From Burkholderiales bacterium (GTDB lineage: Bacteria; Pseudomonadota; Gammaproteobacteria; Burkholderiales; Burkholderiaceae_C), in the NCBI GenBank assembly GCA_003963005.1, contig RXJW01000069.1:1-37793 (forward strand): a DNA stretch of 37,793 nt, written 5' to 3'. Position numbers and translations under genes: made by a program. Positions within the stretch are counted from its first letter, which is position 1, and the number at the start of each line of letters is the position of its first letter. The notes under the pieces are model-generated. The model worked only from the letters and a program-made list of their open reading frames with translations. It had not been told where the DNA came from and searched no databases. Below are positions 1 through 8,157 of the stretch, piece by piece.

Positions 1-396
1 TACAACCTGACGCCGCTGGCCCGCTTCGTGTCCTTCGCCGTGCGTGGCGTGCCGCCCGAGATCATGGGCATCGGCCCGATCGAGGCCATCCCGGCTGCGC
101 TGAAGGCGGCCGGCATCTCCGCCAAGGACCTGGACTGGGTGGAGCTGAACGAAGCCTTCGCGGCGCAGAGCCTGGCCGTGCTCAACGACCTGGACAGCAA
201 GGGCTTCGAGCTTGACCGCGCCAAGGTCAACCCCAACGGCGGCGCTATCGCGCTGGGCCACCCGCTGGGTGCCACGGGTGCCATCCGCGCCGCGTCGGTC
301 ATCCACGGCCTGCGCCGCACCGGCGGCAAGTACGGCATGGTGACAATGTGCGTCGGCGCCGGCCAAGGCGCAGCAGGCATCTTCGAAAGGCTTTGA
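1..396 (+). CDS. Thiolase (acetyl-CoA C-acyltransferase), C-terminal part
   Basis: The window opens inside this gene, so only about the last 131 residues are visible. They carry the C-terminal thiolase hallmarks: NEAFAAQ, then NPNGGAIALGHPLGATGAIR with the catalytic His of the GHP motif, and near the end the GMVTMCVGAGQGAA block with the second active-site Cys. Thiolases of this family cleave 3-ketoacyl-CoA to acetyl-CoA and a shortened acyl-CoA, the last step of beta-oxidation, or run in reverse in biosynthesis. The wording of the motifs resembles the FadA-like enzymes of Burkholderiales. The enoyl-CoA hydratase/isomerase-family gene 0.8 kb downstream fits fatty-acid degradation. The nucleophilic Cys domain lies outside the window. 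Confidence 0.93.
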   Translation, partial: YNLTPLARFVSFAVRGVPPEIMGIGPIEAIPAALKAAGISAKDLDWVELNEAFAAQSLAVLNDLDSKGFELDRAKVNPNGGAIALGHPLGATGAIRAASVIHGLRRTGGKYGMVTMCVGAGQGAAGIFERL

Positions 397-411
397 ACAG
401 CCCACCCCCTA

Positions 412-476
412 CCGGCTTCGCCGGCCCCCTCAAGGGGGCGCCCTCGTTGGCCCGGCAAAGCCGGATCCGCGAGGGC
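412..476. repeat. Cluster of three hairpins after the thiolase gene
   Basis: Sixteen bases after the thiolase stop there are three adjacent inverted repeats: ccggc/gccgg at 412-424 with a 3-base loop, gccccc/gggggc at 424-439 with loop tcaa, and gccctcg (440-446) pairing with cgagggc (470-476) around an inner ccggc-aaa-gccgg hairpin. The text resembles GC-rich intergenic palindromes common in Burkholderiales. It may stop transcription of the thiolase gene or be a REP-like mobile repeat. No T-run follows, so a classical intrinsic terminator is not shown. Confidence 0.5.
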
Positions 477-533
477 CGCTGGGGAAGGCACTATCCTGCG
501 CAGGATGTTGCCCAACGAGAGACCTGACCTCGC

Positions 534-1079
534 ATGAACCGTCGAAAACTTCTCCGTTCTTCTGCGGTCTTGCTCGCGACGCCGGTCGCGGCCACGCAGC
601 TCACGGGCTGCAGTGGTCGCCTCAGCCATTTCGTGACTTGGCAGCAGGGCCAGCAGGCCGTGCTGGACCTGCTCTTCCGGGAGCAGGTCGTTCAGGGCAA
701 CCCCTGGAATCTGAGCCAAGTGCTGCAACACCTGGCGCAGAGCATCGAGTTTTCGATGAAAGGCTTCCCGGCGCTGAAGGGTGCCTGGTTCCGCTCGACA
801 GTCGGCTCGGCGGCCTTCGCGGTGTTCAACGCGCGCGGGGCGATGAGCCACGACCTGTCCGAGCCCATCCCCGGCGCGCCCGCGCTGGATGGCGCGCAGG
901 CCCTCAAGCTGTCGGTCCAGCGCCTGCTGGATGCGATGGAGGCGTTCGCGGGCTTCCAGGGCGAGCTTCAGCCGCACTTCGCCTACGGCGCGCTGACCAA
1001 GGCCCAGTACGAACGCGCGCATCTGATGCATCTCGCCAACCACTGGACCCAGTTCCAGCCCAAGACGGCCAACGCCTGA
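534..1079 (+). CDS. DUF1569 family protein with Tat/lipoprotein-like leader
   Basis: A 181-residue protein. The N-terminus MNRRKLLRSSAVLLATPVAATQLTGC combines a twin-arginine start, a hydrophobic stretch and a lipobox-like LTGC, so export and perhaps lipidation are likely. The mature part (W-N-L-S-Q-V-L-Q-H near residue 60, GFPALKGAWFRSTVG, MSHDLSEPIPGAP, PHFAYGALTKAQYERAHLMHLANH) matches my memory of DUF1569, a DinB/YfiT-like helical fold with conserved histidines that could bind a metal. No reaction is known to me. A perfect 14-bp palindrome (493-506) lies just upstream. It runs in the same direction as the thiolase gene but is separated from it by the hairpin cluster. Confidence 0.7.
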   Translation: MNRRKLLRSSAVLLATPVAATQLTGCSGRLSHFVTWQQGQQAVLDLLFREQVVQGNPWNLSQVLQHLAQSIEFSMKGFPALKGAWFRSTVGSAAFAVFNARGAMSHDLSEPIPGAPALDGAQALKLSVQRLLDAMEAFAGFQGELQPHFAYGALTKAQYERAHLMHLANHWTQFQPKTANA

Positions 1080-1098
1080 CGTTCACCGCAGCATCTCG

Positions 1099-1164
1099 CC
1101 ACGGAGGCACAGAGACACAGAGAGAATCGCGTGACGCCGCCTCTGTGTCTCTGTGCCTCTGTGG
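1099..1164. repeat. Long inverted repeat of the CACAGAG type
   Basis: Two 24-base arms, 1099-1122 and 1141-1164, are reverse complements with a single mismatch and an 18-base spacer. The core is ggcacagagacacagag. It fills the gap between the DUF1569 gene and the enoyl-CoA enzyme gene. Repeats with this wording occur between genes in many unrelated bacteria (established from general knowledge, not searched here). The arms could form a strong hairpin in RNA and so act as a terminator or processing site. Confidence 0.75.
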
Positions 1165-1198
1165 CTGTGTTCTTCGCCCTTCGCACCAGGATCAATTC

Positions 1199-1963
1199 AT
1201 GACCATCAAGACCTACACCGTCAACGGCGTGGCGACGATCGAGATCGCCCGTCCGGAGAAGAAGAACGCCATCACCCAGGCCATGTACCAGGCCATGGCC
1301 GACGCGCTTCGAGCCGCCGACCATGACGCCACGGTGCGTGCCGTGCTGATCACCGGCCAGCCCGGCATCTTCACGTCGGGCAACGACCTGGAGGACTTCA
1401 TGGCCGCCCCGCCGCGGGGCGCGGATGCGCCGGTGTTCCAGTTCATGCACGCCCTGGTCAACTGCACGAAGCCGGTCGTGGCTGCGGTGACCGGCGCGGC
1501 CATCGGCATCGGCACGACGCTGCTGCTGCACTGCGACCTGGTCTTCGTTGCCGACGACGCCCGACTGGCCATGCCTTTTGTGGGGCTGGGCCTGGTGCCG
1601 GAGTTCGCGTCCAGCCTCGTCGTGCCGCAGTTGATGGGCAACCGCCGGGCGGCCGAGAAGCTGTTGCTGGGCGACCCCTTCACCGGCGAGCAGGCCGTGG
1701 AATGCGGCATCGCCAACCGCGTGCTGCCGGGCAGCGAGATGGTCAACCACGCCCGCCGCGTGGCCGAGCGCTTCAACCACCTGGCGCCGGGTGCGGTGCG
1801 CGACAGCAAGCGCCTCATCCGCGAGCCGCAGCAGGAGGCCGTCAAGGCGGCCATCGCGCGCGAGGCGGAGATCTTCGGCGCCCGCCTGCGCAGCCCCGAG
1901 GCCATGGAGGCCTTTCAGGCCTTCTTCCAGAAGCGCGCGCCGGACTTCTCCAAGTTCCAGTGA
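1199..1963 (+). CDS. Enoyl-CoA hydratase/isomerase family protein, isomerase-like
   Basis: A 254-residue crotonase-fold protein. It shows the N-terminal RPEKKNAIT segment, the oxyanion-hole region SGNDLEDF near residue 60, and GAAIGIGTTLLLHCDLVFVADDA near residue 100. The two glutamates used by hydratases are not seen: the first position falls in IGIGTTLLL and the second in ARLAMPF. A single glutamate appears in GLGLVPEFASS, the position used by delta3,delta2-enoyl-CoA isomerases. I therefore favour an isomerase for unsaturated fatty acids over a plain hydratase. Start ATG 1199 has an AGGA ribosome site about 8 bases upstream. Its stop overlaps the next gene's GTG start by four bases, so the two are translationally coupled. 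Confidence 0.88.
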   Translation: MTIKTYTVNGVATIEIARPEKKNAITQAMYQAMADALRAADHDATVRAVLITGQPGIFTSGNDLEDFMAAPPRGADAPVFQFMHALVNCTKPVVAAVTGAAIGIGTTLLLHCDLVFVADDARLAMPFVGLGLVPEFASSLVVPQLMGNRRAAEKLLLGDPFTGEQAVECGIANRVLPGSEMVNHARRVAERFNHLAPGAVRDSKRLIREPQQEAVKAAIAREAEIFGARLRSPEAMEAFQAFFQKRAPDFSKFQ

Positions 1964-2685
1964 TCGCGAAGATCCTGCTGGGGCCGGTGCTGCTCTGGCA
2001 GGGCCGGCGCGTGCGGGCGACGGCGCTGCGTCTGCCGGAGGCCGCCGGGCCCCGGGCGGTGGACGGCACGGGCCTGCGTGTGCTGATCGTGGGCGACTCG
2101 TCCGCGGCCGGCGTGGGGGCGCGTCACCAGGACGAGGCCCTGGCCGGTCGGCTGGCCCAGGCGCTGTCGACCCGGCTCGGCCAGCCCGTGGGCTGGCAGC
2201 TCATCGCCACCAGCGGCCACCGCAGTGCGCACGCGCTAGCGGCGCTGCAGTCGGCGGAGGTCGCGCCGGCCGATGTGCTGGTGACCGCGCTCGGCGTGAA
2301 CGACGTGGTCGACCAGGTCCGGCCCGCCGACGCGCTGGCGTCGCTTCACCAACTCCATGCACTGGCCGTCGAAAGGGCCGGCGTGCGCCTGAGCATCCAC
2401 TGCGCCGCGCCGCCGATGCAGCAGTTCCCGCTGCTGCCCCAGCCGCTGCGCTGGTTCTTCGGCCGGCAGGCGGCGCGCTACAACGCCGCGCTCGCGGCCA
2501 GCGTGGCGGGCCACCCGTCGCGCCGCGTGCTGCACCTGCCCGAGGCGATGCAGCGCGATGCCGCCACGCTGATGGCCGAGGACGGCTTCCACCCCGGCCC
2601 GCGCGGCTATGCGCTCTGGGCCGAGGCACTGGCCGATCAGGTCGTCAGCGGTCTGGGCTTGCCGTTGAGGTCGATGGCGACGTAG
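1960..2685 (+). CDS. SGNH/GDSL-family hydrolase
   Basis: A 241-residue putative esterase or lysophospholipase. Block I is VGDSSAAGVG with the nucleophilic Ser, block III is GVND, and block V is DGFHPGPRGY, giving the Asp and His of the triad. The N-terminal MIAKILLGPVLLWQGRRVR may be an uncleaved membrane-associated segment. The GTG start at 1960 overlaps the stop of the enoyl-CoA enzyme (GTGA). Its 3' end overlaps the convergent thioesterase gene by about 49 bases. Substrate unknown; the context suggests acyl-ester or acyl-thioester chemistry. Confidence 0.85.
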   Translation: MIAKILLGPVLLWQGRRVRATALRLPEAAGPRAVDGTGLRVLIVGDSSAAGVGARHQDEALAGRLAQALSTRLGQPVGWQLIATSGHRSAHALAALQSAEVAPADVLVTALGVNDVVDQVRPADALASLHQLHALAVERAGVRLSIHCAAPPMQQFPLLPQPLRWFFGRQAARYNAALAASVAGHPSRRVLHLPEAMQRDAATLMAEDGFHPGPRGYALWAEALADQVVSGLGLPLRSMAT

Positions 2686-3074
2686 GTCAGGTTGGCCTCG
2701 GTCACCTTGACCACGTGCAGGTTCTCCGGGTCGCGCTCGGCCATCACCTCCACGTGCACCGTGATGGACGTGCGCCCCACGCGGGTGACGGTGGCGTAGA
2801 AGCTCAGCAGGTCGCCGATGGAGACCGGCTGCTTGAAGACGAACTCGTTCACCGCCACGGTCGTCACGCGGCCGCGGGACAGTCGCGCCGGCAGGATGGA
2901 GCCGGCGATGTCGACCTGCGCCATGATCCAGCCGCCGAAGATGTCGCCGTTGGCATTGGCGTCCGCGGGCATCGGCATGACCCGCAGCACGAGTTCGCGT
3001 TGACCGGGTTGGCCAGGATGGGAAGGGCTTGCGTCAGCGGGCATGGTGTTCAGTAGGGACAATCCGGTTTTCAT
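2637..3074 (-). CDS. Acyl-CoA thioesterase, hot-dog fold (YciA-like)
   Basis: A 145-residue protein. The segment NANGDIFGGWIMAQVDIAG near residue 40 is the hot-dog helix with the conserved Asp used by YciA/acyl-CoA hydrolase-type thioesterases, followed by VNEFVFKQPVSIGDLLSFYATVTRVGRTSITVHVEV. The family hydrolyses acyl-CoA to free acid and CoA in the cytoplasm. I kept ATG 3074 because an AGGA lies about 6 bases before it; ATG 3044 (MPADAS) is an alternative that still keeps the whole domain. It is divergent from the ABC exporter gene. Confidence 0.88.
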   Translation of the reverse strand: MKTGLSLLNTMPADASPSHPGQPGQRELVLRVMPMPADANANGDIFGGWIMAQVDIAGSILPARLSRGRVTTVAVNEFVFKQPVSIGDLLSFYATVTRVGRTSITVHVEVMAERDPENLHVVKVTEANLTYVAIDLNGKPRPLTT

Positions 3075-3115
3075 TGTCGGTCCTGCGCTTGCGATCTCTC
3101 ACTTCAGCATCAACC

Positions 3116-4906
3116 GTGCCACCCACGCCCGCGGCGGGGACGGCGCCCCCTGTGCGCGGCGACTGGGGCACCGTGCGGCGCCTGTTGCCCTACCTGTGGC
3201 GCTACCGCTGGCGCGTGGCGCTGGCCCTGGGCTTCATGGTGGGCGCCAAGCTCAGCAATGTCGGCGTGCCGCTGCTGCTGAAGTCGTTGATCGACAGCCT
3301 GGACCTCAAGCCCGGCCAACCCCAGGCGCTGCTGGTCGTGCCCCTGGGCCTGCTGGTGGCCTACGGCGCGCTGCGCCTGTCGACCTCGCTCTTCACCGAG
3401 CTGCGCGAGCTGATCTTCGCGAAAGCCACCGAGGGCACGGCGCGCAGCATCTCGCTGCAGGTGTTCCGCCATCTGCACGAGCTGTCGCTGCGCTTCCACC
3501 TGGAGCGCCAGACCGGCGGCATGACGCGCGACATCGAGCGCGGCACGCGCGCGGTGCATTCGCTCATCAGCTATTCGCTCTACAGCATCGTGCCCACGCT
3601 GATCGAGGTGGTGCTGGTGCTGACGCTGCTGGGCGTGAAGTTCGACGTCTGGTTCGCCGGCATCACCATCGCCGCCCTCGTCGTCTACATCGCCTTCACG
3701 GTGGTCGTGACCGAGTGGCGCACCAAGTTCCGCAAGACCCTCAACGAGCTGGACTCCGTGGCCCACAGCAAGGCGATCGACTCGCTGCTGAACTACGAGA
3801 CGGTCAAATACTTCAACAACGAGGACTTCGAGGCCCGCCGCTACGACGAGAGCCTGGAGAAGCTGCGCCGCGCCCAGCTCAAGAGCCAGACGACGCTGTC
3901 GATGCTCAACACCGGGCAGCAGCTCATCATCGCCACCGCCCTGGTGCTGATGCTGTGGCGTGCCACACAGGGCGTCGTCGAGGGGCACATGACGCTCGGC
4001 GATCTGGTCATGGTCAACGCCTTCATGATCCAGCTCTACATCCCGCTGAACTTCCTCGGCGTGATCTACCGCGAGATCAAGCAGAGCCTCACCGACATCG
4101 AGAAGATGTTCCTGCTGCTCGACCGTGAGCGTGAGGTGGCCGATGCCCCCGGCGCGGCCGAGTTGCAGGTGCAGGGCGCGACGGTTACGTTCGACGACGT
4201 GCGCTTCGCCTACGACCCCGCGCGGCCCATCTTGCACGGCGTGAGCTTCGAGATCCCGGCCGGCAAGAAGGTGGCCGTGGTGGGGCCGAGCGGTTCGGGC
4301 AAGAGCACGCTCGCGCGGCTGCTCTACCGCTTCTACGACATCGATGCCGGCAGCGTGCGCATCGACGGGCAGGACATCCGCCAGGTGACGCAATCCAGCC
4401 TGCGCCGCGCGATCGGCATCGTGCCCCAGGACACCGTGCTCTTCAACGACACGGTGGCCTACAACATCGCCTACGGCCGCCCGGGCGCGACGCAGGCCGA
4501 GGTGGAATCGGCCGCCCGCGCGGCGCACATCCACGCCTTCATCGCCGCCACACCGCAGGGCTACGGCACGATGGTGGGTGAGCGGGGCCTGAAGCTCTCG
4601 GGTGGCGAGAAGCAGCGCGTGGCGATTGCCCGCACGCTGCTGAAGAACCCGCCGATCCTGATCTTCGACGAGGCCACGTCGGCGCTCGACTCTACGAACG
4701 AGCGCGCGATCCAGGCCGAGCTCGAAGCCGTGGGCGAGAACAAGACCGTGCTGGTCATCGCGCACCGCCTTTCCACGGTCGTGGACGCGCACGAGATCCT
4801 GGTGCTGGAGCAGGGCCGCATCATCGAGCGCGGTCGCCACGACGAACTGCTGGCCCGCAACGGCCGCTATGCCGAGATGTGGCGGCTGCAGCAGTCGGGG
4901 GAGTGA
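3116..4906 (+). CDS. Atm1-type ABC exporter (permease fused to ATPase)
   Basis: About 596 residues: an N-terminal six-helix permease half (residues about 30-320) and a C-terminal nucleotide-binding domain with Walker A GPSGSGKST near residue 390, signature LSGGEKQR near 494, Walker B ILIFDEATSALDS near 515 and the H-loop AHRLST near 549. The stretch NYETVKYFNNEDFEARRYDESL is diagnostic of the Atm1/ABCB7/HMT1 group, homodimeric inner-membrane exporters of glutathione-linked compounds involved in heavy-metal tolerance or Fe-S trafficking. GTG 3116 is chosen because the protein then starts just before the first hydrophilic segment; TTG 3029, 3074 and 3089 are in frame but would overlap or crowd the divergent thioesterase gene. 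Direct substrate unknown. Confidence 0.9.
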   Translation: MPPTPAAGTAPPVRGDWGTVRRLLPYLWRYRWRVALALGFMVGAKLSNVGVPLLLKSLIDSLDLKPGQPQALLVVPLGLLVAYGALRLSTSLFTELRELIFAKATEGTARSISLQVFRHLHELSLRFHLERQTGGMTRDIERGTRAVHSLISYSLYSIVPTLIEVVLVLTLLGVKFDVWFAGITIAALVVYIAFTVVVTEWRTKFRKTLNELDSVAHSKAIDSLLNYETVKYFNNEDFEARRYDESLEKLRRAQLKSQTTLSMLNTGQQLIIATALVLMLWRATQGVVEGHMTLGDLVMVNAFMIQLYIPLNFLGVIYREIKQSLTDIEKMFLLLDREREVADAPGAAELQVQGATVTFDDVRFAYDPARPILHGVSFEIPAGKKVAVVGPSGSGKSTLARLLYRFYDIDAGSVRIDGQDIRQVTQSSLRRAIGIVPQDTVLFNDTVAYNIAYGRPGATQAEVESAARAAHIHAFIAATPQGYGTMVGERGLKLSGGEKQRVAIARTLLKNPPILIFDEATSALDSTNERAIQAELEAVGENKTVLVIAHRLSTVVDAHEILVLEQGRIIERGRHDELLARNGRYAEMWRLQQSGE

Positions 4907-4936
4907 CCACGCGGCATCACCGCCGCGCCACCGCGT

Positions 4937-5260
4937 TCAATGCGGCTTCTTGGGCTTGTCGAAGCTCTTGGGCCGGTAGACGTTGCCCTCCCAGGCACCG
5001 TCGGTGCGGCTGTCGCGGGCATCGTGCAGGGCCGACTCGCGGGCCCGGCGGATGACACGTTCGGCTTCCAGCGCGGCCGCGCGAGCCTGGCGCTGCTGGC
5101 GGCGCCAGCCCGTCAGGCGGGCCGCCTGCAGGCGTGCCCAGGCCCAGGCGCGTCGCAGGCCGTCGTCGACCCGTGCCTGCAGCCGGTAGGGCAGGGCCAT
5201 GTGCACCGCCAGCGCGATGCAGACAACCAGGCCGACGGCGGCGAACACGGTGTTGAGCAT
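4937..5260 (-). CDS. Small membrane protein, unknown function
   Basis: A 107-residue protein starting at MLNTVFAAVGLVVCIALAVHMALPY: one N-terminal membrane helix followed by a strongly basic, probably helical tail (RRAWAWARLQAARLTGWRRQQRQARAAALEAERVIRRARE) and a lysine-rich C-terminus (KSFDKPKKPH). The start at 5260 is preferred because upstream residues of the open frame are hydrophilic and the helix begins right after this Met. No family is recognised. It converges on the ABC exporter gene and follows the YecA-like gene on the same strand. Confidence 0.65.
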   Translation of the reverse strand: MLNTVFAAVGLVVCIALAVHMALPYRLQARVDDGLRRAWAWARLQAARLTGWRRQQRQARAAALEAERVIRRARESALHDARDSRTDGAWEGNVYRPKSFDKPKKPH

Positions 5261-5313
5261 GACCCGAGTGTGAACCAAACTGCCGCCGCCGACCACCTGC
5301 TTTGAGGGGGGGA

Positions 5314-5937
5314 TTACGCCTTCTCGCCTAACTTTTGACGAATGGCCCACAGCGCCAGCATGGCGTCAGGAATCTTGCGGCTGGCTTCGTCACGGTCGGC
5401 GGGGGGCGCTTCAGCCAGCGCGCCGTCGGCGCTGCCCAGCGCAGCCACCGGGGCCAGCAGTTCGGCGGTGTCGCCGCGCTCGAACCACGGCGCCCAGGCG
5501 TCAGGTGCGAGGTGGACCGCCGTCAGGAAGCCGGCTGCCCAGTCCTCGGCGTCGGCGTATTCCGTGTCCTCGTCTTCGCCATCGGCGAAGCTGAAGATCG
5601 GCTCCCAGGCCTGTGGGCGCTGGGCCCACGCCACGGCGATCGAGTGCAGGTGGCGCAGCACCAGCATCATCACCTTCTTGCGCTGCTTGCCACTGACGAA
5701 GGGCGCGGGGTCGTCCGCGCCGTCGCCGCCCCAGACGACCGGCAGCCAGGCTTCGCCGGGCACGTCGGCCAGGCGCTGGCCCGGCGTGAGCAGCAGCCCG
5801 GCGAGGTAGCCGTCCAGCGCCTCGATGTTCATGGCGCCGTCGCTGGGCAGCACGGCCAGGAGTTCATCCAGGTCGTCCAGTTCCTCGTCGGTCAGCGGGC
5901 GGTTGTCGGAGGCGGGGTTGTAGTGGGGGTACTGCAT
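5314..5937 (-). CDS. YecA/UPF0149 family protein
   Basis: A 207-residue acidic protein. The segments LTDEELDDLDELLAVLPSDGAMNIEALDGYLAGLLLTPG, WLPVVWGGD and DAEDWAAGFLTAVHLAPDAWAPWF are typical of the YgfB/YecA (UPF0149) family, an all-helical fold whose function is poorly defined. The C-terminal metal-binding SEC-C motif found in many YecA proteins is absent; the protein ends after an Ala/Glu-rich helix and ALWAIRQKLGEKA. ATG 5937 (MQYPHYNP) was chosen; the open frame extends upstream without family similarity. Confidence 0.85.
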   Translation of the reverse strand: MQYPHYNPASDNRPLTDEELDDLDELLAVLPSDGAMNIEALDGYLAGLLLTPGQRLADVPGEAWLPVVWGGDGADDPAPFVSGKQRKKVMMLVLRHLHSIAVAWAQRPQAWEPIFSFADGEDEDTEYADAEDWAAGFLTAVHLAPDAWAPWFERGDTAELLAPVAALGSADGALAEAPPADRDEASRKIPDAMLALWAIRQKLGEKA

Positions 5938-5959
5938 GGTCAGGGGCGGTGGCGCACGC

Positions 5960-6199
5960 TCAGCCGTGGCGGCCGTGGCGGCTCTTGGGTTTCTTGCTGT
6001 CGAATTCGGCAATTTGGGCCTTGAGCAGGACCATCAGCACCCGTGCATTCTCTTCCGTCATGATGAGCAGGCTGCTGGGCTCGATGCCGTCGACCGGTGC
6101 GCGGTTGGCGATCAGCGCGTCGACCTTGAACACGACCTGGTTGTGCAGGTTGTTGGCCGCAGCCTTGAATTTCTGGATCTCGATCTGGTGGGTCTTCAT
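5960..6199 (-). CDS. Small conserved-looking protein, unknown
   Basis: A 79-residue protein, MKTHQIEIQKFKAAANNLHN..., with a helical core, a segment SSLLIMTEENARVLMVLLKAQIAEFDSKK and a basic Lys/Arg/His tail. No named family is recognised. It is called because its composition (Ile, Asn, Lys, Met and Phe in normal amounts) is protein-like, whereas the overlapping alternative frames are Arg/Pro/Gly-rich shadows. It lies 22 bases upstream of the YecA-like gene on the same strand and may be cotranscribed with it. Confidence 0.6.
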   Translation of the reverse strand: MKTHQIEIQKFKAAANNLHNQVVFKVDALIANRAPVDGIEPSSLLIMTEENARVLMVLLKAQIAEFDSKKPKSRHGRHG

Positions 6200-6262
6200 G
6201 GGAGGGGCGTCCGGACAGGCCCCGATCTTGCCATTCCCCGGCCACGGGCATAAGGTCGCCGC

Positions 6263-7132
6263 ATGGCGCGGCCTCCTCGACTCGAGATTGCCGGCGCGGT
6301 CTACTTGATCAGCGCCCACTGCCCCTATGGCATGGCAAGACGGGTCGCATCCGGCGCCGGCACGGCGTTCGCCGACGAGACCGACCGCGCGGAAATGCGC
6401 AGCCTCATGGCGCAGGCGCTGCACCGCTTCGACGCCCAGGCGCTGGCCTACTGCCTGCTGCCGGACCACTACCACCTGCTGCTTTTCACGCGGCGGCCCA
6501 ACCTGTCGCAGATCATGCGGCACATCAACGGCGTCTACACCCAGCATCACCAGCGGCGTCATGGCACGGTGGGGCCGCTCTTCCAGGGGCGCTTCCATGC
6601 CGTGCTGGTCGACCGCGAGCGTTTTCTGTTCGATGCCTGCCGCTACATCGACCTCAACCCGGTGCGCCTGGGGCTCGTGCGCAGCGCGGCCGACTGGTCG
6701 GGGTCGAGCTTTCGGGCGCTGGCCGCCCTGGAGCCCGCGCCGGCCTGGCTGGACGTGGACGGTCTGCACACCTTCCTGCTGGGCCGCCCGGCGACAACGC
6801 TGGCCCAGCACCGAATGGCCGGCGATCGCTACGCCCGACGGGTGGCCGCCGAGCCGGGCCTTCAACTGTGGCCGGGCCGCCTGCGGCAGCAGATCTTCCT
6901 GGGCGACGCCGAGTTTGCCGAGCGCATGCGCGTGCTCGCTGCCGTCCCGCCGCGGCGCGCAGCGCGCAGCCGCTATGCCGACTGGCTGCGCCGGGCGGGC
7001 GGCATCCGGGAGCGGGCGCTGTGGCTGGCCCATACCCAGGGCGGCCTCACGATGACGGCGCTGGCGGCTGAACTCGGCCTGTCCGTGTCGCGCATCAGCC
7101 GGCTGATCGCGGCTGCGGAGCGTGAAGCCTGA
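6263..7132 (+). CDS. REP-associated tyrosine transposase (RAYT, Y1/HUH family)
   Basis: A 289-residue protein. The Y1 transposase domain spans about residues 1-150: [17 protein letters not shown] at the start, the HUH-type metal motif DHYHLLL at 68-74, a candidate catalytic Tyr 92 in [13 protein letters not shown], then [14 protein letters not shown] and [14 protein letters not shown]. The C-terminal part (about 200-289) ends in [24 protein letters not shown], a helix-turn-helix of the DnaA-like kind found in many RAYTs. These single-copy chromosomal proteins recognise and cut REP hairpins and are not flanked by insertion-sequence ends; none are seen here. The stop overlaps the next start (TGATG), so the two genes are translationally coupled. 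Confidence 0.88.
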   Translation: MARPPRLEIAGAVYLISAHCPYGMARRVASGAGTAFADETDRAEMRSLMAQALHRFDAQALAYCLLPDHYHLLLFTRRPNLSQIMRHINGVYTQHHQRRHGTVGPLFQGRFHAVLVDRERFLFDACRYIDLNPVRLGLVRSAADWSGSSFRALAALEPAPAWLDVDGLHTFLLGRPATTLAQHRMAGDRYARRVAAEPGLQLWPGRLRQQIFLGDAEFAERMRVLAAVPPRRAARSRYADWLRRAGGIRERALWLAHTQGGLTMTALAAELGLSVSRISRLIAAAEREA

Positions 7133-7194
7133 TGGCGCCCCGCGTGCCCGGCGTACCTCGCTTCGCAGCCGCCGGCGCCCGGCCTGAGCTGCGC

Positions 7195-8040
7195 ATGCAT
7201 CGACGCGCCCTGTTGCTCGCCGCCTTGCCGCTGGTCGCGCACGCCGAAGCGGCCTACGCCGGGCCGCTCTTCGACGCTCATCTGCACTACAACGACGACG
7301 CCCAGCAACCCCACCCGCCGGCCGACGTGCTGGCGCGAATGGCCCGCTGCGGTGTGCGCGGTGCGCTCGTCAACAGCCGGCCGAACGACGGGACGCTGCG
7401 TCTCGTGGCGGAGCCCGGGCCGGCCTGGGTGCCGTTCATCCGCCTCTACCGCAACCGGGCCGACTACGGCACCTGGTTCGCCGACGACAGCATCCGCCGG
7501 ATGGTGCTGTCGATGCTGGACGCCGGCAGCCCCGCCGGTGCGTTCCGCGGCCTCGGCGAGTTCCATCTCTACGACAGCGCCCATGCCGACGGGCCGACCG
7601 CCGTGGCCTTGATGAAGCTGGCACGCGAACGGGAGCTGACGGTCCTCGCGCATGTGGACGACGTGGCGGTGGACAAGCTCCTCGGCCACGCGCCGGGCGC
7701 GTCGCTCATCTGGGCCCACACCGGCCTCTCGGGCGAGCCGACGGCGCGGGTGCAGGCCCTGCTGCAGAAGCACACAGGCCTGAAGGGCGAGTTGTCCTAC
7801 CGCCCGGGCCTGACGCAGGACGGCCGTCTTGCCGCTGACTGGCGGGCGCTGCTCACGCGGCATGCCGACCGCTTCCTGGTCGGCTCGGACACCTGGGTCA
7901 CCCAGCGCTGGCAACACTACGAGGGCCTGTTCGCCGACTACCGCGGCTGGCTTGGCCAGTTGCCCGCCGACACCGCCATGCGCATCGCGTGGGGCAACGC
8001 GGCGTCCCTGTTCGGGCTGCCCACGCCCGCGGCGACCTGA
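7195..8040 (+). CDS. Exported amidohydrolase-like (amidohydrolase-2 type) protein
   Basis: About 281 residues from ATG 7195, which gives a clean signal peptide ([22 protein letters not shown]). An in-frame ATG at 7132 overlaps the RAYT stop and would add 21 residues before the signal sequence. The mature part looks like a TIM-barrel metal-dependent hydrolase: FDAHLHYND (HxH), [22 protein letters not shown] and VGSDTWV, plus the final [12 protein letters not shown]. The family includes hydrolases and decarboxylases of small organic acids and lactones; substrate unknown. Periplasmic location is inferred. It may be cotranscribed with the RAYT gene. Confidence 0.78.
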   Translation: MHRRALLLAALPLVAHAEAAYAGPLFDAHLHYNDDAQQPHPPADVLARMARCGVRGALVNSRPNDGTLRLVAEPGPAWVPFIRLYRNRADYGTWFADDSIRRMVLSMLDAGSPAGAFRGLGEFHLYDSAHADGPTAVALMKLARERELTVLAHVDDVAVDKLLGHAPGASLIWAHTGLSGEPTARVQALLQKHTGLKGELSYRPGLTQDGRLAADWRALLTRHADRFLVGSDTWVTQRWQHYEGLFADYRGWLGQLPADTAMRIAWGNAASLFGLPTPAAT

Positions 8041-8157
8041 GCCGGGCCTGCCGGATGCCGGTGTGCCCGGGGCGCTAAGCTGCGGCTCCAGCCCGTTGGG
8101 GCAGCGCCTGGGGCGTTGTCCTGCCGCGCCGGCCCCGTCACTCCGAAAAGACCCGCC

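Noticed and set aside
3110..4840. A 576-codon reverse open frame
   Set aside because: Antisense to the Atm1-type exporter; product is His/Val/Gln-rich without motifs.
6263..7132. A complete insertion sequence around the Y1 transposase
   Set aside because: No terminal hairpins, direct repeats or tnpB are visible next to the gene, and it has the C-terminal extension of RAYTs.
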